Below, piece after piece: positions 11,891 to 23,890 of a stretch of DNA of 64,000 nt. The DNA is from Epiperipatus broadwayi (Eukaryota; Onychophora; Udeonychophora; Euonychophora; Peripatidae), in the NCBI GenBank assembly GCA_028023455.1, contig JAQFVV010001048.1:59750-123749 (forward strand). Reading direction: 5' to 3'. The translations under genes and the position numbers were made by a program. The notes under the pieces were generated by a model. It had not been told where the DNA came from. It worked only from the letters and a program-made list of their open reading frames with translations, and did no database searches. Positions within the stretch are counted from its first letter, which is position 1. Each line of letters starts with the position of its first letter.

Positions 11891-12544
11891 ACTGTAATTG
11901 TTACTGTCATCAAAAGATATAATCCTAACATATAATTTTTTAAAACTAGTCTAAGATTAAATGAATGCACTGGAATAATTTAGCAATGAAATATAAATTT
12001 ATTAATAACAAGTAAATTAAAATAAAATTAAGGTCAATAAAATATGGCTATAAATATAAATCAAGCATTCTGATTTTGATTAAAATACAAAAGAAAGTAA
12101 GTTATCATATTGTGATTTACAAATATCTCAATAGATTTACATAAAATGCACTATATATAAGCACTCAAATGTGCTATATAATTTTAAATTAACAAGTTTG
12201 AATTGTGATAGACTTATAATATAATTTAATTCATTTTTAATAATACATAAATGCACGTGTATGTGTATATAAAAAATAGACAGTATGAATGAAATTATTA
12301 ATTAATTCATTATTTTTAATAGTAAAAAAAAGTTTTTCTTTTACTATTTAATATATTGTAAAGGTTGAAAAGACCCACTCTTTCCATCAAAGGGTCATTG
12401 TTATTTAAAAAAGTCCTTGGTTTGGTTTTGATATGAGGATTTATTTATTTATATATATGTTTTTTGTTGTTGTTATTCTTTGTTATTGTTACTTATTTCA
12501 ACTAGTTTTGGCATATGCATTTATTTATGATTTGGGGATTTAAA
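11891..12544. other. AT-rich DNA, no gene
   Basis: No gene or repeat recognised. T-rich toward 12430-12480. Confidence 0.55.
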
Positions 12545-13240
12545 AATGGCAGTGGTGATATAATATATATATATATATTATAGATTATTGAGTTCAAACC
12601 CTAAAGATTTCAGAGGAAAGTGGGAGAAATATTTCTTCTCTTTATTCAAATGACTTTTAGTAGCAAAAGAGACAATATATATATATTGAATACTTTAATA
12701 GTGATATTTAGAAATTGAAGTTTTAAGCACATATAAACAGTTATCTGTAGACATAAATTACATTCAGTATTATTTTTTCTAAGACTACTTAGTAACTGTC
12801 TGTATTTAACTTATATCTAATAAATTATAATTTTGTTCTTTCCTAATAATATATTTTTATATACTTGTCATTGATAATTTATTCTATGACTTTTGTTTTT
12901 AACAATATTAATAATCTTTAGCTTTTCACATCATTTATATTACTTTCAACAGGCAAATTTTAAGTAATGGATACATGTGTATACATGTGTGTATGTACAA
13001 ATGCTAAAACTTAAAAATTTCAGACATTTTAAAAAGGGTTTATAGTAATTTCAGATTTTCTATGTAAAAGAGTTTTCTTTTATATTATTTAAATCCAATC
13101 TTTTTATTTAAAGGTGTTAAAAAAGAGAGAGATGGTTAATTTTAAAAAGATTAAGAAAGATTGTCAATTCTAGAAAAGATTTCAATCTAGAGTTTAAAAA
13201 ACCTGAGAGAGATAAAATTAATTTTTAACCTAACTTCAGG
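12545..13240 (+). repeat. R4 interspersed repeat, copy 1 (empty site)
   Basis: Matches 18195-19055 over about 650 bp, from GAGTTCAAACCCTAAAGATT (a weak B-box-like start) through TCTGTAGACATAAATT and TATCTAATAAATTATAAT to CAATCTAGAGTTTAAAAAACC. The site TAAGACTACTTA near 12779 is uninterrupted here, while the other copy has an insertion at this point. No protein is encoded. Class unknown. Confidence 0.7.
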
Positions 13241-14924
13241 GTGAGAAAAAATACTCATTGGTGAGCAGTTTAAAATTTAAAAAAAAAATGTTGATCACTT
13301 TAGACCACCCAAAGAATAAAATAAAGATCCAATAGGCCACAGACCATTTTGGACCTCACCAAGTAATAAATTTTGAAAAAATATAAAGATCAAAACATAT
13401 TTGTATTGCAGCTGCACTGATAAAGTTTTTTATGGATAACAAGTTGTCCTGTGATGTTATCATAAGACCAGCCCATATATAGTCTGATAAAAAGATTGAG
13501 AGACACAATTAATGTCTGATTGCTTCTCAGATTCAACACATCATTTTTTTTTACGTATTTTTGAATGATTCTACAGCATTGTGGAGGGGTTGAAAATATA
13601 TTTTGTTGGACAGTTCTATTAACAATCCAAAGAACTCTAGCATATCTGAAGAGTTGAATCTGAGAAATAAATTAACAAATGGCATCCTATGGCTGATCTC
13701 CAGACTAAAGAAGACTCCAACCTTGCTAGTACTATTGTTTCATCCATGCATGCCATTGCTAAATTCAAATTAAACACCAAGTAAAATGCTAATAAAATAT
13801 ATCAATAGCAGAAAGAAAAGAAGAAATGAAGAAACCATCCCAATATTAAAATGGCCCTTAAAGAAATGCAGTTTGTGTAACAACATCATCATCATCAGAA
13901 TAAAACAGAGGGAAGAATTATAAGCCCCAGCCTAAAATGGAACTTTTTCAGTAAAATCACTGTAATTCTTATATCTACACATGTTTCAACAATGGTAAGT
14001 TGCTGAATTCATTTTTTTTTAACCTTAAACAAGCTGACTTTAAATGGAATTCATTAAACCCACTGACATGGTCTCTACAGCAGAAATAAAAGAAGAGCCT
14101 GGTAATAGTAATTTTATTGTATTTTCTCAATGACTATTAACAATTTTCTTTTTAAATAAATCCATTTATCTCTTTCTCCAAGTATTAAAATAAAAATCAA
14201 TTATTAGAAAGGGTTTTTTCAATAGTGGTGAATAATACTTTATTAATATATTATATTTGATTATCATTCCATGTAACCATATATATATATGTTTTTTTTT
14301 TATAAAATATTTTTATTATGTATAAGGTTAAACATAGGATTTATTGATGGGAGGTAACACACATACACACACGGTACTATTTGTATGTGTGGATGAGTGT
14401 CTTGTATGATTTTTCAACTTTTAGAAAGAGAGGATAAGGGTAGAAATTAAGTATAATGGGAAATAGATTTTAGAGCAATTAGCAACCTAGATTTATGAAA
14501 ATTGAGATAAATAACTAGGAACAGATCTCTTTTTAAATATTCCTATCTTTATACTGTAATTAAACTTTTCTCTACCTATTTCTCAATTATTTTATATTAT
14601 ATACAATGTGCGAGTATGTGCATGCATCGGGTGCTTATTTATAAAATTAAAATTTTCTATGATATGAGACTTTTATTCACTCACTAGAGATATGAACATA
14701 GAACATATCATGTTACATGATATTAACGATTGAGTTTTAATTTCATTAAGGGAAAGGGGGGAGAATTTCTCGTTGTTATTATTATTATATGAATTTAACT
14801 AATTTTATTATTAATTATGTAAATTTTTCTATTTGTATATTGATGAGTAACCAAGAATAAAATCTAATTTTTTTTTATTAAAAAATGTTTATATATTTCT
14901 TAGACTTAATTGTTGTCATGTGAA
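13241..14924. other. AT-rich DNA, no gene
   Basis: Non-coding. A short purine-rich repeat-like stretch lies at 13280-13400, an ATCATCATCATC run near 13885, and AT-dinucleotide and CACACA runs near 14275-14370. Confidence 0.5.
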
Positions 14925-15890
14925 ATTAGTTTAGTCATCATCACCACTGGTGGATTTCAATCATAAAACATAGTTTAAATATGTAATAATATCTTTTGGT
15001 AAATAATTATAGATTGATGAATGATATGATTTGTGTTGTGAGTTAGGCATAAAGCTGTGGCTGGAAGTATCATTGCCATCATTATCATCACCATCATCAT
15101 ATTTATTAATTAATAAATAGTCTAAATATATTTGTTAAATGGCCGTATAAATAACAATTCACACTTTGTTTGCTATAGAGCCATCATAAGAGATAATGAC
15201 TTCTATCAAAGATCTCTAACGTTTTAGTGAATTACCATCGATGATCTATCCTATTAAATGTGAGCTAGTAAAACTTATAATATTCTATTACTAAATATGA
15301 CTTCTAAAGATTTATAATATTGAATAATCAAATATAATTATATAAGATTTGTATAAGAATTTATTTTACCAAATTAGAGAATAATGAGGATATTTTACCA
15401 TTAACATAAGTGCAAATGATATAGTATTATGAAATGGAATTCCTACATATTATTACAAATAATATACCAACTGAGGTTCAAATCAGGTACAATTATAAGT
15501 AGGTATCCAAATGTAATTTTATCTACATTTAGATACCCTTGTGGTGCCCAGATATATAAGAAAGAAAGGAATAGAGTGTAAAACAGTTGCATAGTGCTTT
15601 GTGCAATTGGGATATAAAACTGCTTATATGGTTATTGGTAACTGATCTAAAACAATTGATCCATTGTGAATGACTGCCTCAATGAGGACTTAGAAGGAAA
15701 TAGATTTTATCTTGATTATTTTCTTTTCCATTACAAATAGCCACCCAATGTGGAGCAATGCGATAATGGATATTAGATACTAGATTAATCTCATTATTTT
15801 CCCTTACAAACGGTGTTCCAACTGAGGGCACAAAATATACTATCTATCTGAGATGAGAAATAGTCATAATGGAGATGAAACTGAGATGTG
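14925..15890 (+). repeat. R5 old interspersed repeat, copy 1
   Basis: Shares an ordered set of blocks with 28900-30130 in the same orientation: CATCACCACTGGTGG / CATCACCACTAGTA; TTGTGAGTTaggcATAAaGC...TGGCTGG; an ATC microsatellite (about 15075-15100); TTAAATGGCC; and TTACAAAT motifs at the far end. Divergence is high. No coding frame. Confidence 0.5.
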
Positions 15891-16964
15891 TAGTAAAAAA
15901 AAAAAAGAATATTTATAGAATTATTTTGGTCTTTGTTGTTTTATTTCTTGATTAATGTTGGTAAATGAGTACAGCCATGAAATAGCCAAGTTTTTCAGTT
16001 CTAAGACATTATATGTATCACAACTTTGAGTAAGTGTTTAAACTAGCAACAAGCTTTTCTTGTTAAACATTTTGTTATTAATAAAGTATTACGGTGAGAT
16101 AGGGACAAGAGTATTGATGATTATGATTTATAAAATAGTAATTTCATGTATATCTGGAGAGTTCATGTTATAGAAAATCTATGATTTTGTAGATTGGATT
16201 GGGTATTTTATTGTTGGAGTTTGCTTAGATATACTTTCAGTTTTTGATGGTGGATGGAGTATTCTGTCATTGCCTTGAGGATACAATGTGTTCATGCAAC
16301 TCAAGAATGTGTTCAATTTTATTCACCGCTCCAACCCAGTTTATGATTTGTTATTGTTTATTATGAACCAGATATCACATTCCTGCCATGATCTCAACCT
16401 CTAAGTTTCATATAAAGTGAGCAAGGTATAGTTATGCATATTTCCAGCCCCTAAGGCTTGAAAAAAGCAAGGCATGGAACAGAGTTTGCATTATTTTATC
16501 AAAAGTTGGTCTATCTTAAAGTGGTTAAGTTGAGATAGCTCTTTTGGGGTTCATGGTGCATTGTGTACTTATAGTGCTGAGACTGAATTATTTATCTGTC
16601 TAAGAATTGTGAGTTGCTAGACATTCTGTTAGCTGTCTGTCAATGTCTGTTGGATCTCTAGAAAATTAGATGAGTACATAATGTAAATTATAAACTTTTT
16701 TATGATTATATACATATGTACTATGTAAGATATTATTAGATGGGTAATTAAATAATGTATATAGAAAAAAATTGGAAAAGAATGAGACGCAAGGTGATAT
16801 AGGTACTAGTCAGGCAGCAGAGAATATGTTCTCAGAAAGGAAAAATGGATGTGCAGGTTCTTGTTAGTCATAGCACCTGAAAACAAAGTTAATTGAATTG
16901 AGTATATGAAAAGAAGATATTACTAATAAACAAATGACATTATTTTTTATAAAAAGAAAGCAAT
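15891..16964. other. AT-rich DNA, no gene
   Basis: No gene or repeat recognised. Somewhat less AT-rich at 16240-16600, without a coding frame. Confidence 0.5.
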
Positions 16965-17985
16965 ATGGATTCTGACAATTTTGACAAAAAAAAGGGATCT
17001 GGGGAGTCAGAATTCAGTGAACTAGACAGTCTTAAAAAATCCTGTTAGATCAAATTATGAAAAAAATGGATGGTCAATCCAGCCAAATTAAAGAATTGAA
17101 TGAGAAAATAAATAGTCAGTCTAATAAGTTAGAAAGTAAATTAGATACTCAGTCTAATAAATTAGAAAGCATGTCAATATCTAAAAATGAAGAAAGAACT
17201 AGATGAGAGGGTTAGGATCTCAAATGATCAATTGAGAAATTTTGAAGAGAAACTGGAAGGTAAAATTCAAGAGTTGGATGATAGGTATGGTACCCCTTTA
17301 TGAAACTAGTAGATAAGTTAGAGAAGTCACAGGAAAAAAGAGATAACAAGTTCCAAGAAGCAGAAATTAAGATAGAAAGTGTACAAGAAGAATGTTTAAA
17401 GATGAAAGAGAGATGTGATAAAAGATAGCAAATGAATGGCCAATTTCAAGATGTAAAACTGGAAAGGAATGATCTTAAGATAGAAGTTATAGATATAAAA
17501 AAATCAGTAAAGAGAGTGTATAAGGAAATAAATGTAAGGATAAAGTAGATTATGAAGTGAAAAGGATGCGAATGGAGTTAGAAGAACATAATAGAAAGGA
17601 TGAGGAAGATCTTAGTACAAAGTTAGCCAGTCATAAGATGGTTATAAAAGTACATAATCATATTAAAAGTGTATATATTATCAAGAAATCTTTAAGTAAT
17701 AATATTAATTTTATTTGGAATCAGGATGATGTATTTTTAAATAAACTACAAAACATATGTGAAGGTAGAAAGCTACCACTGTTGGTTGAATTGTAGTCAC
17801 TTGTTTTATAAACAACCTTTTAGAATGAAATCAGATGAAAATATAATATTAGGTTGTAAAGGTGAATACTTAAGACCAACTATCATCAATGATACTTTTC
17901 TACGGTATCGAGAATCTATATTTTTAGATAGATTAGAGGTCAAGTATACTGATCTAGATTTGTATAGAGTATGTCATAAATAGAT
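16965..17985 (+). pseudogene. decayed coiled-coil ORF, unidentified
   Basis: Starts at an ATG (MDSDNFDKKKGSGESEFSEL) and continues through at least three frame changes. The second block is strongly coiled-coil with an internal 12-residue repeat (INSQSNKLESKL, DTQSNKLESMS) at about 17110-17180. The third block (ERVRISNDQLRNFEEKLEGK, from about 17205) and later ones are Lys/Glu-rich. The last part holds LRPTIINDTFLRYRESIF (about 17870) and stops at 17983. Length of coding-like sequence is about 330 codons. It could be a gag-like or LINE ORF1-like protein, since both often begin with coiled coils, but no zinc knuckle, RRM or RT is visible. I do not recognise the family. Confidence 0.5.
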
Positions 17986-18194
17986 TTGTATTATAAATGT
18001 CCAGTGAAGATGAAAATTGAAAGAGATTTCTATTATAAATGTCCAGTGAGGATGAAAGTTGAAAGGATATAAAAATTCTGTACAGATCCTGCCTATAATA
18101 ATATAATATGGCACAATGAATTTATTTTAGTTATATGATTTTTTTTAAAAATTACTAAACAAAATCAGATTTTTTTTTCCTTGTAGGAGTGGGG
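17986..18194. other. short direct repeats after the coiled-coil relic
   Basis: A roughly 45-bp segment (TTATAAATGTCCAGTGA.GATGAAA.TTGAAAG) occurs twice at about 17991 and 18034. Otherwise AT-rich spacer. Confidence 0.5.
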
Positions 18195-19055
18195 AGCTGT
18201 AGGGTATTGAGTCCAAGTCCTACATTTCAAACAGTAAGGATTTCCGAAGGAAGTGGGAGAAATATTTTTTCTCTCTATTCAAGTGACTTTTAGTAGTGAA
18301 AGAGATAATATATATATTTTGAATAGTTTAATAGTTATATTAAGAATTTAAAGTTTTAAGCACATATAAATAGTTGTCTGTAGACATAAATTCCATACGG
18401 TATTATTTTTTCTAAGTCTACTTAAATCAATTATTTTATATAGCGCGATGTTTATAAACTGTAATATTTAAACAGCATTAAACTGTTGCACATGCGCTTT
18501 GCAGATTTTAACTATAAATGCCACTCTGTCTTTTCCAAAGACTTTATCATGTGGTTGAAGTGTTAGTATTCAGTCATTTATAGTTAAAATCTGCAAAACG
18601 CATGTGCAACAGTTTAATGCTGTTTAAATATTAAGTCTACTTAGTAACATTCTGTGTTTAACTTATATCTAATAAATTATAATTTTGTTGTTTCCTAATA
18701 ATATATTTTTAAATAGTTGTCATTGCTAGTTTATTATATGACTTTTCTTTTTAACAATATTAATAATCTTTAGCCTTTCAAATCATTTAGATTATTTTCA
18801 ATAGGCAAGTTTTATGTACATGGATATATGCATATGTGTGTGTGTATGTACAAACACTTTAACATTTACAGATATATTAAAAAGGATTTATAATAATTTC
18901 AGATTTTCTATGTAAAAAGGTTTTTTTTTTATTATTTAAGTCCAATCTTTTTATTTAAATGTGTTAAAAAGAGAGAGATGGTCAATTTTAAAAAGATTAT
19001 CAATTTTAGAAAAGATTTCAATCTATAGTTAAAAAAACCTGAGAGATAAAATAAT
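18195..19055 (+). repeat. R4 interspersed repeat, copy 2 (interrupted)
   Basis: Second copy of the 12545-13240 repeat, split by a palindromic insertion at 18425-18631. It ends at CCTGAGAGATAAAATAA, directly followed by the truncated Penelope-like element, so the PLE inserted into or next to R4. Confidence 0.7.
18425..18631. mobile_element. palindromic MITE/foldback element in R4
   Basis: The sequence between two copies of TAAGTCTACTTA (18413-18424 and 18632-18643) is absent from the other R4 copy, where TAAGACTACTTA occurs once. Inside are inverted arms of about 59 bp, beginning ATATTTAAACAGCATTAAAC (about 18462) and ending as its complement at 18630, with the loop around 18520-18570. The left end has about 37 bp outside the arm (ATAGCGCGATG...), which resembles the R1 repeat (GGCGCTATGTTTTATAAA). 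So it looks like a cousin of the R1 foldback family. The 12-bp direct repeat may be the target duplication or may include chance overlap. Confidence 0.7.
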
Positions 19056-20657
19056 TTTTTTGTCAGAGGAGTATTTTTTTAAAATAAAAAAAGGTGATGC
19101 TAAATTAAAAAATGAGAAGGTTTATGAATTAGTAAAAGGATTATATAATAATGTATTAATAGATGGAAAAATATTTGCATTATTGGAAAATAAGGATTGC
19201 AAAATGACAAGAATACATAGAGCACCAAACATATTTAAAGAAGGGATGCCTTTAAGACCAATTATAAGTGGTACAAATTCATATTTTGATAGAATATCTA
19301 AATGGATATCAAATGATATTTTTAAGAAATATATTAATGATAAAAGTAGCTTTTATATTAAAAATAATAAAGAGATAATAAAAGAGATTAGAGATAAAAT
19401 AAATGAATATAATAATTATAAGTTGACTATAGTAAAAATAGATGTTGTGTCAATGTACATGAATATAAATGTAGAAGAAGCAATAGAGTTAGAAATAAAA
19501 AGATTATAGAAATGATGAGCATAAAAAAGTAAACTTACTAGTAGAGAAATTGGAGGAAATAATGAGAATTAGTTGTAAAGAGATTACATTTGAATTTAGT
19601 GGAGAATGTTATAAACAAAGGAAAGGATTATTAATAGGAGGAGCATTAAGTTGGGTACTTAGTAATATATATATATGGAAGATTTAATGATTAATAATAG
19701 TAATGATCCAATTTTTATCAAAAGGTATATTGATGATTATTTATTGATTTTTAACAAGAGTCAAAGACAAATAGATATGTATCTTGAAGAGATTGATAAG
19801 TTAAATAAAAATATAAAATTTACAATAGAAAAAGAAAACGATAATAAACTATCATATTTAGATATTTTGTTAAAGAAGTCATAACGAAATGGTAAGTGCA
19901 AAATAGAAAACCTATATATAAAAAATCTAATATGGATAGTAAAATAAGTAATTGGAATTTGAATCTAGATGTAAAATATAAAATAAGTAGTATAAATTCA
20001 AGAATATATAGAGCTAAGAATTATTGCACATATGAAGAAGATTATAGTAAATAGGTAGAACTGATAATTAAAGAATTTAAAATAATGAATATCCAGATAC
20101 AATTATAGATGAAAGTATAAGGAAATCAAAAGAAAAATGTAATAAAATTAGGAGATAGTATGTAGAAAAGATAAAATAAGTAAGAATGAATATATGGGTA
20201 TTAGAACTTATAATAATAGTATTGTAAAAAGGATGCATAAAATAATTATTAAAATTAATAAAAAGTTTAATAATGTAATAAAATTTAAGATAGTAAATAA
20301 AAGAAGGAAAAATATACTTAATATATTAGATAATAAATATGTAAGAAAAGTAACACAATGCATAAATGGCATATATAAAATTGAATGTAAGTAATGTAAA
20401 AGTAAAAATATAAAAATTAATTATGTAGATGGACAAAGAATTCAATTTATACCAGACTAGTTCAACACAAGTATAATAAGAAGTCACCTATTTATTTGCA
20501 TTCATTAGAAACAAGTCATAGGTTTGAGAAGGATAGTATAAAAATGATTAATTATACAAATAATAGAAGGGATAGGAAACTTAAGGAGGTAATATTGATT
20601 AAAAATATAAAACAAAATCTTAATAGAGATATTGGAGTAAAGACAATAGTTTTATGA
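19056..20657 (+). pseudogene. Penelope-like element copy 1, 5'-truncated RT + GIY-YIG
   Basis: Begins in mid-protein. Visible in order: NIFKEGMPLRPIISGTNS (about 19230-19280), the PLE-type RT block; KIDVVSMYMNI (motif A, about 19435-19470); RYIDDYLLIFNKSQ (motif C, YIDD at 19726-19737); and KLSYLDILLKKS (about 19848-19884). After several frame breaks come GIYKIECK (about 20370-20393) and HSLETSHRFEKDS (about 20500-20540), which fit the GIY-YIG endonuclease of canonical PLEs, then LIKNIKQNLNRDIGVKT ending at 20657. The YIG half is altered (YVD). RT and endonuclease would perform target-primed reverse transcription, but stops and frameshifts show this copy is dead. Confidence 0.85.
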
Positions 20658-21400
20658 ATAATTATAGTTATTATTATTAATAATAATAGTTTGAATATAA
20701 AAAGATTTAAAAATAAAGTTGAAGAAAATGATGACAGGGGGAGTTGTTAAACAAGTATAAGAATTTTTGAAAAATTGTCAGTTGGTTTTTGGAAATAGAA
20801 TTATAAAGATGTAAGTATTTAGTAATATAATAAAAAGGTAATTTATAATATAAAAAAGTTAATAGTTTAAATATATATTAAAAATAAAGAAAGTTTAGAA
20901 GTAATTAAGAAAATATAATTAAAAAGATAATATAAAATTATAGATTAAATAGTAGAATTTAAGGATTAAAGTTTTAAAATTATAATAAAATTGTTTTAAA
21001 ATAATCTAATAATAAAATACTATAAATAATAAAATAAAATTAGTTAAGAGTAGAATAATAAAATAGAAAATGATTATTTATGTATATAAATACAATGTAT
21101 TAATTATATGATTATATATTTGGATATTGTAGTTCTGATGATGACTGTGGGACAGTTGAAACTGTAAGAGGAAAGTTTTGGTGTAAAAAAATAATATTGT
21201 TAAGTGTATAAAAAAGTTTAAAATCGTATCATATGTAAATATAGAAATCAATACATAAAGAAAGGAGGAATAAGAACTAAATTGTACTACTTCTATAAGA
21301 AGTGAAAAACACTGAATATCAAGAATATAAAGAAACAATATTTGGCTATATAATATGCGATTATGGAGAAATACATAATATTAAAAGGTTTTTGGAATAT
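20658..21400 (+). repeat. PLE 3' region / pseudo-LTR between the two copies
   Basis: Non-coding A/T-rich sequence shared with the 3' region of copy 2 (23891-24715): GAAGAAAATGA, GTTAAACAAGTATAAGAATTTTTGAAAA, and a distal block with an HHR-like motif. It runs directly into the N-terminal coding region of copy 2, and shared similarity ends near 21288. A 3' region sitting upstream of the next ORF is the usual pseudo-LTR arrangement of PLEs. Confidence 0.7.
21131..21172 (+). ncRNA. hammerhead-like motif in PLE pseudo-LTR
   Basis: CTGATGA (21135-21141) is followed by stem-loop GACTGT-GGG-ACAGTT (21143-21157) and GAAAC (21158-21162). An extra U lies between CUGAUGA and the stem, and stem I is weak, so this is HHR-like and not a confident ribozyme. 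PLE pseudo-LTRs are known to carry HHRs. The second copy (24556-24591) has CTTTTAT in place of CTGATGA and CAAAA in place of GAAAC, but keeps GACTG...CAGTC pairing. Confidence 0.45.
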
Positions 21401-23890
21401 ATTAGAGAATTAGAAATGGAGATACATCAAAAATAGTTAATAAAAGATGGAAATTGGTAATGAAATTAAATAATTTAAAAAATAATATAAATTTTTTAAA
21501 GGATTGTGAAAGATATGAAGTTATACCTAATTTTATAAGATTGGATAAACTAAGAAAAAGAATAAATGATAAAATAAATTATGTGAAGTATATTGCAACA
21601 AAAATTCTAAAGAAATGTATTAAAGAAAGTTATAAAATGGAAAGTAAAGTATATTACAATATTAATAATACTGATGTGTTTTTAAACAAGAAGAGATTTT
21701 TAGGAGACTATGTAATGAAAAGAAGAACATTATAAATAGAAATACAATAGTAAAACATGAGAAGAAAATGAATATGTTCAAGAAAGGAAAAGAAATTAAG
21801 GATTATAAAGAAGGATTTAATAAATATGAACACAAGATTTGTAATTTAACAAATATTGAACTGACTGAAAAAGAAAAGAATGTACTAAGTAAAGGTATAA
21901 AATATGTGCCATATGGAGTATGTAAAAATAAGGGTATAATAGAAGGACAAACATTAGTAGAGAAAATAGCACAAAAGTATTTGAAGAGTAATTATGGTAT
22001 ATATTATTATGAAATTAAAGATATTAATAATGTAATTAATATAAAAGATAAATTATGGATAGAGAGTTTTAAAGAAGAAGTGAATAATATGGTATATAAA
22101 ATAAAAAAATTAAATATTGAAAATATGGATAAAAAGAAAAATAAGGGGATAAATAATTTAAATAATGTAATTAAGATAAAAGTAGTTAAAAAACTAAGGA
22201 ATAAATATAAAGGAGAGATAGTGTTTATAAAATCGGATAAAGGTAATAACTTAGTATTAATGAATAAAGAAGAATATATTGGCAGAATGAATAAATTATT
22301 GTCAGAGAAATATTTTGTTAAAATAAAAAAAGATGATACTAAATTAAAAATAGGAAAGTTTATGAATTAGTAAAAGGATTATATAATAATGGATTAATAA
22401 ATAGAAAAATAATTGTATTATTGGGAAATAAGGATTGTGGAATGGCAAGAATATATGGAGCACCAACAATATTTAAAGAAAGGGTACTTTTAAGACCAAT
22501 TATAAATGGTACAAATTCATATTTTGATAGAATATCTAAAAGCATATTAAATAATATTTTTTAAAAATACATTAATGATAAAAGTAGTTTTTATGTTAAA
22601 AATAATAAAGAGCTAATAAAAGAAATTAGAGATAAAATAAATGAATATAATAATTATAAGCTAACTATAGTAAAAATAGATATTTTGTCAATGTACATAA
22701 ATATAAATGTAGAAGAAGCAATAGAGTTAGCAATAAAAAGATATAGAAATGTTGAGCATAAAAAAGTAAGCATACCAATAGAGAAATTGATGGAAATAAT
22801 GAGAATTAATTGTAAAAAAATTACATTTTAATTTAGTGAAAAATAGTATAAACAAAGAAAATGATTATTAATAGGAGAAGCATTAATTGGGTTACTTAAT
22901 AATATATATATGGAGAATATGGAAGATTTAATGATTAATAATAATAATGGTCCAATTTTTATAAAAAGTTATGTTGATGATTATGTATTGATTTTTAACA
23001 AGAGTCAAAGACAAATAGATATGTATCTTGAAGAGATTAATAAGTTAGATAAAAATATAAAATTTACAATAGAAAAAGAAAATGATAATAAATTATCATA
23101 TTTACATATTTTGTTAAAGAAGTCATACAGAAATGATAAGTGCAAGATAGAAACATCTATATATAAAAAATCTAATATGGATAATAATATAAGTAATTGG
23201 AATTCAAATATAAATAAAATAATAAGTAGTATAAATTCAAGAATATTTAAAGCTAGAAATTATTGCTCATATGAAGATTATAGTAAACAGGTAGAATTGA
23301 TAATTAAAGAATTTAAAGGTAATAAGTATCCAGAGAAAATTATAGATGAAAGTATAAGGAAATCAAAAGAAACTTTTAATAAAAATAAGGAAATAGTATG
23401 TAGAAAAGATAAAATAGATAAGAATGAATATATGGGTATTAGAACTTATAATAATAGTATTGTAAAAAGAATGAATAAAATAATTATTAAGATTAATAAA
23501 AAGTTTAATAATGTAATTAAATTAAAGATAGTATAAAAGAAGGAAAAATATATTTAATATATTAGATAATAAATATGTAAGAAAAGTACAAAAAAGGAAA
23601 AAATGGGGTATATAAAATTGAATGTAAATCATGTAAAAGTAAAAATATAAAACTAATTATGTAGGTGATAAAAAATTCAATTTATACAAGATTAGTTCAA
23701 TATAAGTATGCTATGAGATCACATTTATTTGCATTCCTTAAAAACAGTTCATAGGTTTGAGAAGGATAGTATAAAAATGATTAATTATACAAGTAATAGA
23801 AGGGATAGGAAAATTAAAGATGCACTATTGATTAAAAATATAAAACCAAATCTTAATAGGGATTTTAGGGTCAAGGCAATAATTTTATGA
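21401..23890 (+). pseudogene. Penelope-like element copy 2, nearly full RT + GIY-YIG
   Basis: N-terminal region: NINFLKDCERYEVIPNFIRL (about 21485-21543), matching the usual PLE N-terminus, then a frame break, then GKEIKDYKEGFNKYEH to the end at 22370 with FIKSDKGNNLVLMNKEEY (about 22225-22280), an early RT block. Breaks follow, then RT motif A KIDILSMYIN (about 22675), YVDD (22970-22981), and a 208-residue open frame 22910-23536. After another break come GVYKIEC and a YVG triad (about 23605-23665), HRFEKDSIKMINYT (about 23750) and LIKNIKPNLNRDF, ending in TGA at 23890. It is longer than copy 1 and shares its breaks only partly. At least four disruptions make it non-functional. Confidence 0.85.

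Noticed and set aside
13870-13900. CTGATGATGATG on the minus strand
   Set aside because: Part of an ATC microsatellite, not a ribozyme.
22360-22545. Minus-strand open frame
   Set aside because: Antisense of PLE copy 2 coding sequence.
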